Part shown: in pieces, positions 16,013-24,148 of the stretch
How the letters are laid out: each line of letters begins with the position of its first letter
Numbering within the stretch: position 1 is the stretch's first letter
Assembly (NCBI RefSeq): GCF_000425125.1
Contig: NZ_KE384308.1
Location: 434,692-498,691, forward strand
Length of the DNA: 64,000 bases
Direction: 5' to 3'
Source: Paenibacillus taiwanensis DSM 18679
GTDB lineage: Bacteria > Bacillota > Bacilli > Paenibacillales > Paenibacillaceae
Program-made: the position numbers and the translations under genes
Notes under the pieces: generated by a model
What the model saw: the letters and a program-made list of their open reading frames with translations, nothing else
Databases searched by the model: none
What the model was told of the DNA's origin: nothing

Positions 16013-17344
16013 TTAATATTTAGAAATACACACCTGTGCAGACGTAAATCCCTGACCCAAATAACCATACACACCATAATCGGTATACGTAGCATTAATT
16101 GCACCCAGTTGCTTAATTGTACCGTCCTTGAGCACACCTTTAACAGCTACGATCAACGTATTAGATTTGTTCCACGTCGCGTCTGGATACAACATATTAA
16201 AGTCAGTGACGTTTACGATGTCTGCACGGACCGCAAAGATGGCAGCAACCGATTTCCCCATTAGCTTGGCTTCACCTGCTTGTGATATTTCAAACACGTC
16301 TATCCAATTTTCTACCTTGGGCTCTTTATGCTTGCTCAACAGGCGCCACACCCACTTGGTATTGTCAAGCAGCGCCCGATTGGAGTCTGGATTGTATGCC
16401 CCTGTATCATAAAAATCGAGTGGGCTGACCATCCCCCAAAAGAAGCTGTTATATTTATACTCATCCATATTCCACATACCATGCTGAGAATTCCACATCG
16501 ATCCATTGTATGCATATCCGTAGTCCACGTAAGCCCGGTTCGGATCTATGCTGCCACCACTGAACTTCCCTAGTGACACCCTTTTAAAAGGCGACACTCC
16601 CGAGCCGTCAATTTCTAGCCCGCTGCCGCCAATCGTCATCCCTCCATAACTATCACACATAAAGACGTTGTTCCAGCCAAGCATGATGCCAAACTCACGC
16701 CATCCACCTTGCCCATCAGGTGCGCCGATATCCTCTCCCGTCAACTCCCGCATCGGATCGCCTACCGAGTACGCCTTTTTTCCATTTGCTTTCCACAAGC
16801 TAACCCCTTGGTTCATGGGATCACCAGTAAGCTCTTCTCCAGGGTATGTCCCTCCCCCCTGAAGCTGCCAGCCAAAGCTAAAATTGTTAACGTTAATCCG
16901 CTTAAAACGTTGTGTGGCGTAGTCATACCAAGCATTAACCAAAATCCAAAGTTCGGTGTACTCCACCCCACCGCGTATCCCCGTCAGGACGACAAAATTG
17001 TATTTCGACTGCTCGCTTTCGTCCCCGCTTTCCCGTATGCCGAGACTCCGATCTACCAAAGCATTTTCCAGCCACACGGATCGAAACGCATCTGGTAATG
17101 TCGGAAGCTCATCACCTGATAAGTAATAGGTGCCTAGGCAAAAGCCTGCGTCCGTACCATTTGGGAACAAGCACAACACACTATCGTTAACGGCAGGTAA
17201 TGAATAAGTGCTGTGCTGCACGATCACAGGCAAATAACCACTAAGTTGATTCGGCTGGTCATTAAACACAACACGGACAGCCGCTCTTTGCGGGTGAACC
17301 GAAAAAACAAACCCAATCCGAATCAGGTTGTTGAGTTGAGGCAT
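16013..17344 (-). CDS. Orphan phage baseplate protein V/spike-like protein
   Basis: A 443-residue protein. Its first 80 residues (NNLIRIGFVFSVHPQRAAVRVVF, LPVIV, SLPAVNDSVLCLFLPNG-like LCLFPNGTDAGFCLGTYY) look like the OB-fold of contractile-tail baseplate assembly protein V (gpV/gp45 type), which starts the membrane-piercing spike. The rest (Gly-, Trp-, Asn- and Tyr-rich, for example GGMTIGGSGLEIDGSG and MWNSQHGMWNMDEYKYNSFFWG) matches no family I recognise and could be a receptor-binding or fused C-terminal domain. No other phage gene is nearby. The ATG at 17344 is preferred to a GTG three codons upstream because GGGGTGG precedes it. It starts 27 bases after the terminator of the exporter gene. 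It could be a prophage remnant or a domesticated gene. Confidence 0.6.
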   Translation of the reverse strand: MPQLNNLIRIGFVFSVHPQRAAVRVVFNDQPNQLSGYLPVIVQHSTYSLPAVNDSVLCLFPNGTDAGFCLGTYYLSGDELPTLPDAFRSVWLENALVDRSLGIRESGDESEQSKYNFVVLTGIRGGVEYTELWILVNAWYDYATQRFKRINVNNFSFGWQLQGGGTYPGEELTGDPMNQGVSLWKANGKKAYSVGDPMRELTGEDIGAPDGQGGWREFGIMLGWNNVFMCDSYGGMTIGGSGLEIDGSGVSPFKRVSLGKFSGGSIDPNRAYVDYGYAYNGSMWNSQHGMWNMDEYKYNSFFWGMVSPLDFYDTGAYNPDSNRALLDNTKWVWRLLSKHKEPKVENWIDVFEISQAGEAKLMGKSVAAIFAVRADIVNVTDFNMLYPDATWNKSNTLIVAVKGVLKDGTIKQLGAINATYTDYGVYGYLGQGFTSAQVCISKY

Positions 17345-17370
17345 GCTAGCCACCCCGCCTTATATCAAAT

Positions 17371-17403
17371 AAGGGACTATACTCACAAAGAGCATAGTCC
17401 CTT
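17371..17403 (-). terminator. Terminator between the exporter and spike-like genes
   Basis: Perfect ten-base inverted repeat AAGGGACTAT/ATAGTCCCTT (17371-17380 with 17394-17403), followed on the minus strand by TTATTTGATAT. It lies about 45 bases after the exporter stop. Confidence 0.7.
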
Positions 17404-17447
17404 TACTCATATATTAACGATAGGTGTTAAATATTCTTCCAGTACCC

Positions 17448-18443
17448 TTATGCATGGACTTCGCCATCCATCGTATCCTTCTTATCCTTCTTTGCTATTT
17501 TCAAATAATCTCTTAGCTCGCGAAACACCTGCAAAATAGCTGCCCGTACTTCAAATTCTTCACGCGTCTTAGGAAGCTCCAACTCCCGAATTTGGGGCTC
17601 CAGTTCGTTCAGAAGCCGTTCTGTTTTTCCGGTGTAACGAGGATTTTTTACGTCCTCGCTCAACTGTTCAAATAAATCTGCAACTAGATGACAATAGGGT
17701 AGTGACTGGTAAATTTGAGCCAGAAGCAGCAACATACTTTGAATGGAATCCAGCTGCGATTTTCTCATATAAAAATAAAGCAGCCAATGCTCTTCAATTT
17801 TCGTTTCCTCAGTAGGCATAATGCGGTTCTCCAACGCTTTTGAAGCTACCTCAATCCCATCATCAATCTTTGCTGCCGCCTCCATTAATTCATGTCCGTC
17901 CCATACATATGTTGTATCCCGCAAATTGTAGCTAATTTGCAAAAAAATGCTGGAAAAGCTATTGTCTACGTCTGTTCGATCCTGAATCAGCTTCTCATCC
18001 TCTTTGGGCATATAGGCCATGTTCACAAGCGTAGCAGAACCTAGACCACACACAAGCAGCAGTACCTCATTCCAGACGGACGCAAGCGTCGCCTCTCCGG
18101 AAGCATATAGATGAAATACAACAACCGCACTGGTTACAATGCCTTGTTTAAAGTTCATCTTAGCCACAATAGGAAATGTTAACAAAATATAAGCGGCTAA
18201 CACCCATAGTGAAAACCCGAACACCTTAAATAAAAGCCAAGCGACCAGAAGACTGACAATAGAAGCAAAAAACCGTGACGATACTGAGCTCAAACTTTTT
18301 TTACGGGTGACATCTACTGCCAGTATTGCTAAAGTTCCAGCTCCCAAATGGCTGTTTAGCCCGAGCTGCTCTGCCACAAGTATAGCCATAATAGCAGCAA
18401 TCGCGGTTTTGATCACACGAAAGCCAACAAATCCAAACAACAT
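17448..18443 (-). CDS. Aromatic acid exporter family (DUF939-like) membrane protein
   Basis: A 331-residue protein with about four to five hydrophobic segments in the first 150 residues (GFRVIKTAIAAIMAILVAEQLG, GTLAILAVDVTRKKS, FASIVSLLVAWLLFKVFGFSLWVLAAYILL, NEVLLLVCGLGSATLVNMAYMP). A long, soluble, helical C-terminal half follows. The GAGTLAILAVDVTRKKSL stretch is typical of the ArAE_1 (DUF939) family, distantly related to the aromatic acid exporter AaeB and FUSC proteins. The substrate is unknown. The ATG is chosen because AAGGAG lies about eight bases upstream. It is followed by its own terminator. The lysine-rich C-terminus is probably cytoplasmic. Confidence 0.85.
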   Translation of the reverse strand: MLFGFVGFRVIKTAIAAIMAILVAEQLGLNSHLGAGTLAILAVDVTRKKSLSSVSSRFFASIVSLLVAWLLFKVFGFSLWVLAAYILLTFPIVAKMNFKQGIVTSAVVVFHLYASGEATLASVWNEVLLLVCGLGSATLVNMAYMPKEDEKLIQDRTDVDNSFSSIFLQISYNLRDTTYVWDGHELMEAAAKIDDGIEVASKALENRIMPTEETKIEEHWLLYFYMRKSQLDSIQSMLLLLAQIYQSLPYCHLVADLFEQLSEDVKNPRYTGKTERLLNELEPQIRELELPKTREEFEVRAAILQVFRELRDYLKIAKKDKKDTMDGEVHA

Positions 18444-18540
18444 GATGCGTGCTCCTTCGTTCAATAGCATGATGTAATTGATGGTGTCGATAGAGGGTAC
18501 TATAGCTTGACACGAACAGGTGATAATGTGAAGTAACGCA

Positions 18541-18564
18541 GAAAAAGCGAGCTTAGCGCTCGCT
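18541..18564 (-). terminator. Terminator after the alarmone synthetase gene
   Basis: AGCGAGC and GCTCGCT arms (18546-18552 with 18558-18564) overlap the TAG stop of the synthetase gene and are followed on the minus strand by TTTTTC. Confidence 0.75.
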
Positions 18565-19201
18565 ACTTCAGCAATTGATTACGAAGCTCCGACATCTGCT
18601 GATCCCAAGAGAAAGATGCCTTTGACAACTCTACCAGCTGATCTTTTGCCTCCTGCGGAACTGCCCCGCCCTGATATTTGTAGTTTAATTTGTGTTCCGT
18701 AGAAGCCCAGAAGTCCATCGAAGAAGTACGCAATTGGATTTCGGCAGGTACCCACAACACATCTTCAGATAAAATAACTTGCGTCTCTACGACCAAGTGC
18801 AGGCTCTTATAGCCGCTTGCCTTCGGATTCTCGATATAATCCTTCACTTGAACGACACGCATATCTTCACGATTCTCGATGTGCTGCTTCAGCATGTAGA
18901 CGTCATCAATAAACGTAGTAACGATTCGCATTCCTGCTATATCTCGAATTTGCTCACATACAGCCGCTTGATTAAACGGGATGTTCTTCTTCTCCATTTT
19001 CTTAAGAAGTGACAGCGGGTTCTTTACCCGTGCCTTCATATGCTCGATCGGTGAATAACCGAATTTGGTTTTCCACTCTAGGTCAATAATTTGGAAATCA
19101 CTTTGGAGTTCATTTAGCGCCATCTCATACTTATGGAAAAACGCACCCCAAGATTTCTGAATCAATTCAAACATTTCAATTCGATTTACCTGCAACTTCA
19201 T
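18563..19201 (-). CDS. Small alarmone synthetase (RelA/SpoT domain, YjbM/YwaC group)
   Basis: A single-domain GTP pyrophosphokinase of 212 residues, the length of B. subtilis YjbM (211) and YwaC (210). It contains only the RelA/SpoT synthetase domain: KNPLSLLKKMEKK, the AGMRIV motif, the GYKSLHLVV substrate loop and EIQLRTSSMDFWASTEHKLNYK. There is no hydrolase, TGS or ACT domain. Such enzymes make ppGpp, pppGpp or pGpp from ATP and GTP or GDP under envelope stress or in growth control. The ATG is chosen because GGAGGAG lies eight bases upstream. The gene is flanked by the exporter and a GNAT gene, so the context adds little. RelQ (YjbM) versus RelP (YwaC) cannot be decided by eye. Confidence 0.93.
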   Translation of the reverse strand: MKLQVNRIEMFELIQKSWGAFFHKYEMALNELQSDFQIIDLEWKTKFGYSPIEHMKARVKNPLSLLKKMEKKNIPFNQAAVCEQIRDIAGMRIVTTFIDDVYMLKQHIENREDMRVVQVKDYIENPKASGYKSLHLVVETQVILSEDVLWVPAEIQLRTSSMDFWASTEHKLNYKYQGGAVPQEAKDQLVELSKASFSWDQQMSELRNQLLK

Positions 19202-19341
19202 CCTGCTGACTCCTCCATGATGCTGCCTTTGCAACTAGGCTCCGTTATCATTATTCCCATATTATTTCTTAACGAGATGCCGCTATTATAACATGTCTGA
19301 CTTGCGGTTTTCTCGAAGCAGTTGTTAAGCTTTCTTGAAGA

Positions 19342-19845
19342 TTACCCGACTCTTTTTCCTACAATAATCAAATCTCTTTCTATCCCGTCAAGCTCCGCAA
19401 CTTGCGGTAAACAAGCCCACTGCTCAAAGCCGTATCGTTGAAACAAAGCCAAACTCGGCTCGTTATGCCCAAAAATAAAACCTAACAAGGAACGAATCCC
19501 CAGTTCAGGGCAGGCTTCCATTGCACGTTCCAACAAGTATTTACCGAGACCATGTCCTCGGTAGCGCTCGTCAATATAAATACTCACTTCTGCCGTTGCG
19601 TTATAGGCAGGTCTGCCATAGAAGGATTGAAAACTGAACCATGCGCATATTTCTCCATGCTGTTCTACAATCCACAGCGGTCTGAAATCGGGTGTATGCT
19701 CCTGAAACCATGCTTCACGACTCTGTACCGTTACAGGGCTAGTATCAGCCGTAACCAATCGACTTGGGATCGTTGAGTTATAAATATGTACAATCGCAGC
19801 CAAATCGTCCATTTGCGCGTCTCTTATTGATAAGTTGTCCAACAT
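19342..19845 (-). CDS. GNAT-family N-acetyltransferase (phosphinothricin acetyltransferase-like)
   Basis: A 167-residue acetyltransferase. The acetyl-CoA binding loop is [17 protein letters not shown] (about residues 95-110). The sequence [17 protein letters not shown] at the N-terminus and [20 protein letters not shown] near the end are typical of the phosphinothricin/PAT branch. The substrate could be an amino acid analogue or toxin, or something else; the family is too broad to say. The ATG at 19845 follows GGAGG at a rather long distance (13 bases). It stands alone between the alarmone synthetase and the ABC importer. Confidence 0.85.
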   Translation of the reverse strand: MLDNLSIRDAQMDDLAAIVHIYNSTIPSRLVTADTSPVTVQSREAWFQEHTPDFRPLWIVEQHGEICAWFSFQSFYGRPAYNATAEVSIYIDERYRGHGLGKYLLERAMEACPELGIRSLLGFIFGHNEPSLALFQRYGFEQWACLPQVAELDGIERDLIIVGKRVG

Positions 19846-19948
19846 GTGTTGATCACGTCCTCCATCTGCATACTTGTCCCATGAGCACGATACTCACTTA
19901 AACATATTATAACAGGAATCATCTAATTGGAACCGCTAACGCACGAAA

Positions 19949-19979
19949 GCCCCGCAGCTTCATAAAATAGATGCAGGGC
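19949..19979 (-). terminator. Terminator after the importer operon
   Basis: Arms 19949-19956 and 19972-19979 pair on the minus strand with one G-U (GCCCTGCA with TGCGGGGC), followed by TTTCG. It lies just after the permease stop. The T run is short. Confidence 0.5.
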
Positions 19980-19989
19980 ATTCAAAAAG

Positions 19990-20823
19990 CTATTTTCGCA
20001 GCCATCTTCGCTCCAGATGCTCCACAACGACATACATAAATGTCGCTACAATTGCGATAAGTACAAGCGACGCCAGGACCAACGTGAAATTAAACACTTG
20101 AAAACCGTATATAATCAAGTAACCAAGACCAACCTTGGATACGAGAAACTCGCCGACGATAACACCTACCCAAGATAAACCAACGTTAACCTTTAACGTG
20201 GATATGATTGCCGGATATGACGAGGGCAAAATTACTTTCTTAAATATAACGCCTCTTCTGCCACCAAATACTTGAACCACCTTTACATAGTTCGGGTCAA
20301 CTTCACGAAAAGCGTTATAGACAACAAGCGTAGTAATCATCACCGTAATCGATAGCGTAGTCACTACGATGGCCGTAAAGCCAGGACCAAAACCAACAAT
20401 AAACAATGGCCCCAGTGCTACCTTGGGCATACTATTAAATACAACCATATAAGGATCAAGCACTTTAGCAAGAAAACGGGACCACCATATGATAATAGCA
20501 AGCAGCGTGCCCAAAATCGTGCCCAGCATAAAACCAACGATCGTCTCACCTACCGTCATCCCAAGATGCGGCCATAAGCTGCCGTCCATCATATCTTTCC
20601 AGATCTGGTACCCTACCTTGCTTGGGTAGCTGAACAGCAAAGGGTCAATCCATTTGAGACGCCCTCCCAATTCCCAACCAATTATAAATGCGATGAGTAT
20701 AAATAATTGTGTTGCCGATACACGAAGTTTAAACTTACGCTCTTGCTTGCGAAAATCGTCGTATGTCTTCTTCACAAGGGCAGCTGAACGATAGGGGGCT
20801 CCAGACGTATGATGGTTAGGCAT
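19990..20823 (-). CDS. ABC importer permease (SsuC/TauC/ThiX group)
   Basis: A 277-residue membrane permease of the binding-protein-dependent transport family. Five to six hydrophobic segments are visible, starting with TQLFILIAFIIGWELGG. The cytoplasmic EAA loop is recognisable (YNAFREVDPNYVKVVQVFGGRRGVIFKKVILPSSYPAIISTLK). This branch imports sulfonates, taurine, nitrate or thiamine precursors. The start overlaps the upstream ATPase gene by eight bases, so the two are coupled. The substrate of this system cannot be told from sequence; no TPP or SAM riboswitch is seen upstream of the operon. Confidence 0.9.
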   Translation of the reverse strand: MPNHHTSGAPYRSAALVKKTYDDFRKQERKFKLRVSATQLFILIAFIIGWELGGRLKWIDPLLFSYPSKVGYQIWKDMMDGSLWPHLGMTVGETIVGFMLGTILGTLLAIIIWWSRFLAKVLDPYMVVFNSMPKVALGPLFIVGFGPGFTAIVVTTLSITVMITTLVVYNAFREVDPNYVKVVQVFGGRRGVIFKKVILPSSYPAIISTLKVNVGLSWVGVIVGEFLVSKVGLGYLIIYGFQVFNFTLVLASLVLIAIVATFMYVVVEHLERRWLRK

Positions 20824-21610
20824 TGTTTCTCCCCCTGACCTTACGATCGGACGCCTCTAGTTCTTTCCACACCTCATGGAACATATCATTGAATCCATGC
20901 TGCTCTCTTGCATAGAAAGGCTGAGCAGAACGAATCGGTTCTGGCACTTGAAATGATCGCCTTACACTACCCGGGTCACGGTTCAAGACGACGACACGAT
21001 CACTGACGGCAATTGCTTCTGACAAATCATGTGTCACCAGTACGGCTGTTTTCTCACGTGCCTTAAGTGTCTCCACAATTAAATCCTCTAGCTGCAACTT
21101 GGTCTGATAGTCAAGCGCTGAAAACGGTTCATCAAGTAACAGCAGCTCAGGCTCCGTCGCCAGCGTCCGTACGAGCGCTACACGTTGCCTCATCCCACCA
21201 GACAATTGATGAGGGTAAAGCTTCTCCGTCCCACCAAGCCCCATACCGTCAAGCAAATTAAGGACACGTTCCTTAGTGACCTCATTTAGCTGCTTCGTTA
21301 ACTCTAAACCTATGCATGCATTGTCCATAATCGTCCGCCAAGGAAACAAATAATCTTGTTGCAGCATGTAGCCTATATATTGCGTCGTTCCTTTTATCCG
21401 ATCACCATTAATAAATACATCTCCCTCTGTTGGTTCAACTAGGCCTGCTATTATAGACAACAGTGTCGTCTTTCCACATCCGCTCGGTCCAACAAGAGAG
21501 ACAAATTCGCCGGGCGCGATCGAGATCGAAAGCTGCTCGATAGCGAGCTTCGCTTCTCTCTCATTGACGTAGACATGCGTTACATTACGCAGTTCGACCG
21601 TCGGAAGCAC
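20816..21610 (-). CDS. ABC importer ATPase (SsuB/TauB/ThiZ group)
   Basis: A 264-residue ATP-binding subunit. Walker A is GPSGCGKTT (about residues 40-48), the Q-loop lies in GYMLQQDYLFPW, the signature is LSGGMRQRVA and Walker B is LLLLDEPFSALD, followed by the switch His in LVTHDLSEA. The YMLQQDYLFPWRTI text is characteristic of the nitrate/sulfonate/hydroxymethylpyrimidine importer ATPases. The start is GTG with GGAGG eight bases upstream. It is the second gene of a three-gene operon: binding protein, ATPase, permease. Confidence 0.93.
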   Translation of the reverse strand: MLPTVELRNVTHVYVNEREAKLAIEQLSISIAPGEFVSLVGPSGCGKTTLLSIIAGLVEPTEGDVFINGDRIKGTTQYIGYMLQQDYLFPWRTIMDNACIGLELTKQLNEVTKERVLNLLDGMGLGGTEKLYPHQLSGGMRQRVALVRTLATEPELLLLDEPFSALDYQTKLQLEDLIVETLKAREKTAVLVTHDLSEAIAVSDRVVVLNRDPGSVRRSFQVPEPIRSAQPFYAREQHGFNDMFHEVWKELEASDRKVRGRNNA

Positions 21611-21646
21611 GGAGACCGCCTCCTTTTTTTATTATCCGCTTGTTTC

Positions 21647-22660
21647 TCATTTCACATTAGCCTTTGCATACTGTGCAAATTGATTATCTACGAGCTTCTC
21701 GATCTTAACCTCTTGCTTGAGTTCGCCTGCTGCCCGCAATACATCCAATAAATTGTTCCACTCCTCTTGGTCAAAAGAAGGATCACTCGCATACGACCCC
21801 TGCTCTTTGTACCGATCCACTGCACGAATGACTATGTTACGATCTGCGTCTTTGAAGTAAGGAAGAATAGCATCTGCAATTCGCTCGGGACTATTGTCAG
21901 CCACCCAAAGCTGCGCTTTATAGAGCGCATTCGTAAATTTTTGCGCTATGTCTGGATGTTTTTTGAGGAAACTCCCTTTTGACACATAGGCAGTATATGG
22001 CAGTTTACCGCTCTCTACCCCGAACGAAGCAACTACGTATCCTTTTCCTTCTTGTTCAAAGATGGAAGCCTGTGGCTCAAACAGCTGCACGTATTCTCCT
22101 GTTCCAGAGGCATATGCAGATGCAATATTTGCAAAATCAATATTTTGAATCAATTTCAGGTCTTTATGGGGATTAACACGGTGCTTACGCAGCGTAAATT
22201 CACCTGCCATTTGCGGCATGCCGCCTTTACGTTGTCCTAAAAATGCTTTTCCTTTCAGATCCTTCCACTCAAAATGAGCATGTTTGTTTCGCGCCATTAG
22301 AAATGTACCGTCCGTTGCCGTTAATTGTGCAAAGTTAATTACGGGATCATCCGCCCCTTGCTGGTACACATAGATAGACGTTTCAGATCCTACCAAAGCA
22401 ACATCGATAACTCCTGATAAAAGCGCCGTCATCGTCTTGTCGCCACCTGCTGTTGTTTGCAGTTCCACATCCAGACCTTCTTCGGCAAAAAATCCTTGAG
22501 TGAGCGCAACATACTGAGGAGCATAAAAAATCGTTCTCGCTACTTCGCCTAGTCGAACTTTTTCACGTTCTCCCGAGCTGTTACTGCATGCGCTCAGCAC
22601 AACCGTAAAGATCAGGACTACAACTACTACAGCATTTCCAACTGCTTTATAAGCCCGCAT
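21647..22660 (-). CDS. ABC importer substrate-binding lipoprotein (SsuA/THI5-like)
   Basis: A 337-residue lipoprotein. The signal peptide ends in the lipobox LSAC (Cys-25). The mature part has the NMT1/SsuA-like fold text VRLGEVARTIFYAPQYVALTQGFFAEEGLDVEL, GGDKTMTALLSGVIDVALVGSE and LKGKAFLGQRKGGMPQ. Members bind sulfonates, nitrate, taurine or pyrimidine precursors of thiamine. The exact ligand is open. The ATG is preceded by GGGGG with a six-base spacing. First gene of its operon, divergent from nitric oxide synthase with 275 bases between them. Confidence 0.9.
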   Translation of the reverse strand: MRAYKAVGNAVVVVVLIFTVVLSACSNSSGEREKVRLGEVARTIFYAPQYVALTQGFFAEEGLDVELQTTAGGDKTMTALLSGVIDVALVGSETSIYVYQQGADDPVINFAQLTATDGTFLMARNKHAHFEWKDLKGKAFLGQRKGGMPQMAGEFTLRKHRVNPHKDLKLIQNIDFANIASAYASGTGEYVQLFEPQASIFEQEGKGYVVASFGVESGKLPYTAYVSKGSFLKKHPDIAQKFTNALYKAQLWVADNSPERIADAILPYFKDADRNIVIRAVDRYKEQGSYASDPSFDQEEWNNLLDVLRAAGELKQEVKIEKLVDNQFAQYAKANVK

Positions 22661-22864
22661 CCTGAACCCCCTTCTCCAGCTTACCTTCCTTACACCTGCA
22701 ACTCCTGTTGCGTGGCCAGTTGTTCGTCATGTATCGTATGCGGGTAATTGCCTATTGGTTAATCGAGCTTGCTGAGGTATAAACAAAATTGTATTTGTAT
22801 ACTAAAACGGGCATACTGCCATGCAGTACACAACACGTCAACCTGTCATTAATTTGTGTCATTT

Positions 22865-22893
22865 TTGATGATTGGGAATCGCTACTTTATGTT
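22865..22893 (+). promoter_or_regulatory. Candidate promoter for nitric oxide synthase
   Basis: TTGATG (22865-22870) and TATGTT (22888-22893) are separated by exactly 17 bases, each matching four of six consensus positions. This would give a leader of about 35 bases to the proposed start. Confidence 0.4.
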
Positions 22894-22935
22894 AATCTGT
22901 CAATATGATTTTAATGTCACAGGGAGGGGAACCTA

Positions 22936-24027
22936 ATAACTTTAATACCAGATAAAGCAGCCTCTCTTTATAGACATGCAGAACCGTTTATTCGCGCATG
23001 CCATTCTGAACTGCTGCTCGCCGCAGATTATACTGAACAGAGACTTGCTGAGATTCGAGCAAGTATAGATGACACCGGAACGTATGAACATACTAACGAG
23101 GAGCTTATTCATGGAGCTAAAATGGCATGGCGCAACAGCAATCGTTGTATCGGCAGGTTATTTTGGAACACGCTGCATGTAGTAGACAAGCGACATGCGA
23201 CTACAGCCGATGAATATTTTGAGGCTCTGCTTGAACATATCCGTTATGCCACTAATGGCGGGCAAATTCGACCCACGATTACGATTTTTAAATCATATCA
23301 AGCTCATGAGGATGGCTGGCAAATTTGTAATGATCAGCTAATTCGTTATGCCGGATACAAGATGGCTGATCACGTGATTGGGGACCCTGTTTCTGTTGAG
23401 TTAACAGCGCTTTGTCAAAGACTGGGCTGGCAGAGCCAAGGTGGAGCCTTTGATCTGCTGCCGCTAGTCATTCGCTGGGGGCAAGATGAACCAGTGTGGA
23501 GAAATATTCCTAAACAAGATGTACTGGAAGTGCCGCTTGTCCATCCTGAATATACATGGTTTGGTACGTTTAATTGGAAGTGGTACGCGGTGCCTATCGT
23601 GTCCAATATGAGGTTGGAGATAGGTGGATTATGTTACGAAGCCGCACCATTTAATGGCTGGTATATGGGAACCGAGATTGGTGCCCGCAATCTGGCAGAT
23701 GAAGCACGTTACAATTTGCTGCCGGTAGTTGCGGAGCAAATGGGCCTATCTACCCATTCCAACATCAATTTGTGGAAAGATAGGGCGCTAGTTGAATTAA
23801 ATACAGCAGTTCTTCACTCTTACAGACAAGCTGGTGTTAGTATCGTTGACCATCATACGGCTGCCCGCCAGTTCATGCAGTTTGAGCAGCGTGAACTAAC
23901 AGAAGGACGGACGATAACGGGTGACTGGACTTGGCTTATCCCTCCCATGTCACCAGCTGCAACTTCCATTTTCCATCAAAGTTATGACAACACCTGGAAT
24001 ACACCTAACTTTTTCTACAAAAATTAA
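22936..24027 (+). CDS. nos: Bacterial nitric oxide synthase oxygenase
   Basis: Makes nitric oxide from L-arginine using haem and a folate or biopterin cofactor; electrons come from a general reductase, since no reductase domain is present. The frame from 22936 gives 363 residues, the family length. The haem-ligand Cys lies in WRNSNRCIGR (about residue 71), and RPTITIF, NWKWY, GWYMGTEIGARNL (arginine-binding Glu) and HHTAARQF are intact. The first in-frame ATG (23122) would remove 62 residues that clearly belong to the family (HTNEELIHGAKMAW). No ATG, GTG or TTG is in frame upstream, but AGGGAGGGG sits six bases before an in-frame ATA at 22936. So the start is either AUA or lost by a one-base error in the G run. 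Confidence 0.85.
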   Translation: MTLIPDKAASLYRHAEPFIRACHSELLLAADYTEQRLAEIRASIDDTGTYEHTNEELIHGAKMAWRNSNRCIGRLFWNTLHVVDKRHATTADEYFEALLEHIRYATNGGQIRPTITIFKSYQAHEDGWQICNDQLIRYAGYKMADHVIGDPVSVELTALCQRLGWQSQGGAFDLLPLVIRWGQDEPVWRNIPKQDVLEVPLVHPEYTWFGTFNWKWYAVPIVSNMRLEIGGLCYEAAPFNGWYMGTEIGARNLADEARYNLLPVVAEQMGLSTHSNINLWKDRALVELNTAVLHSYRQAGVSIVDHHTAARQFMQFEQRELTEGRTITGDWTWLIPPMSPAATSIFHQSYDNTWNTPNFFYKN

Positions 24028-24073
24028 TACACTCTATTGATGGATGGGGACAAGCCTGTACTTGTCTATACAC

Positions 24074-24119
24074 ATAAAACCCTGCTTATCGGGCTTGTTT
24101 CCGACAGGCAGGGTTTTAT
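24074..24119. terminator. Bidirectional terminator between nos and the M32 carboxypeptidase gene
   Basis: A perfect 12-base inverted repeat (24074-24085 with 24108-24119) has A/T ends on both sides, so it can end transcription from the plus-strand nos and from the minus-strand peptidase gene that meet here. Confidence 0.8.
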
Positions 24120-24148
24120 TAATACAGCATAGAGCCGCAGTATTTTAT

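Noticed and set aside
16013..17344. Complete prophage around the spike-like gene
   Set aside because: Neighbours are chromosomal genes; no integrase, capsid or tail genes or att repeats are seen in the window.
22661..22860. TPP or SAM riboswitch ahead of the importer operon
   Set aside because: I looked for the conserved CTGAGA and related core motifs and did not find them.
23415..23606. Minus-strand frame inside nos
   Set aside because: A shadow of a well-supported gene with no ribosome binding site.
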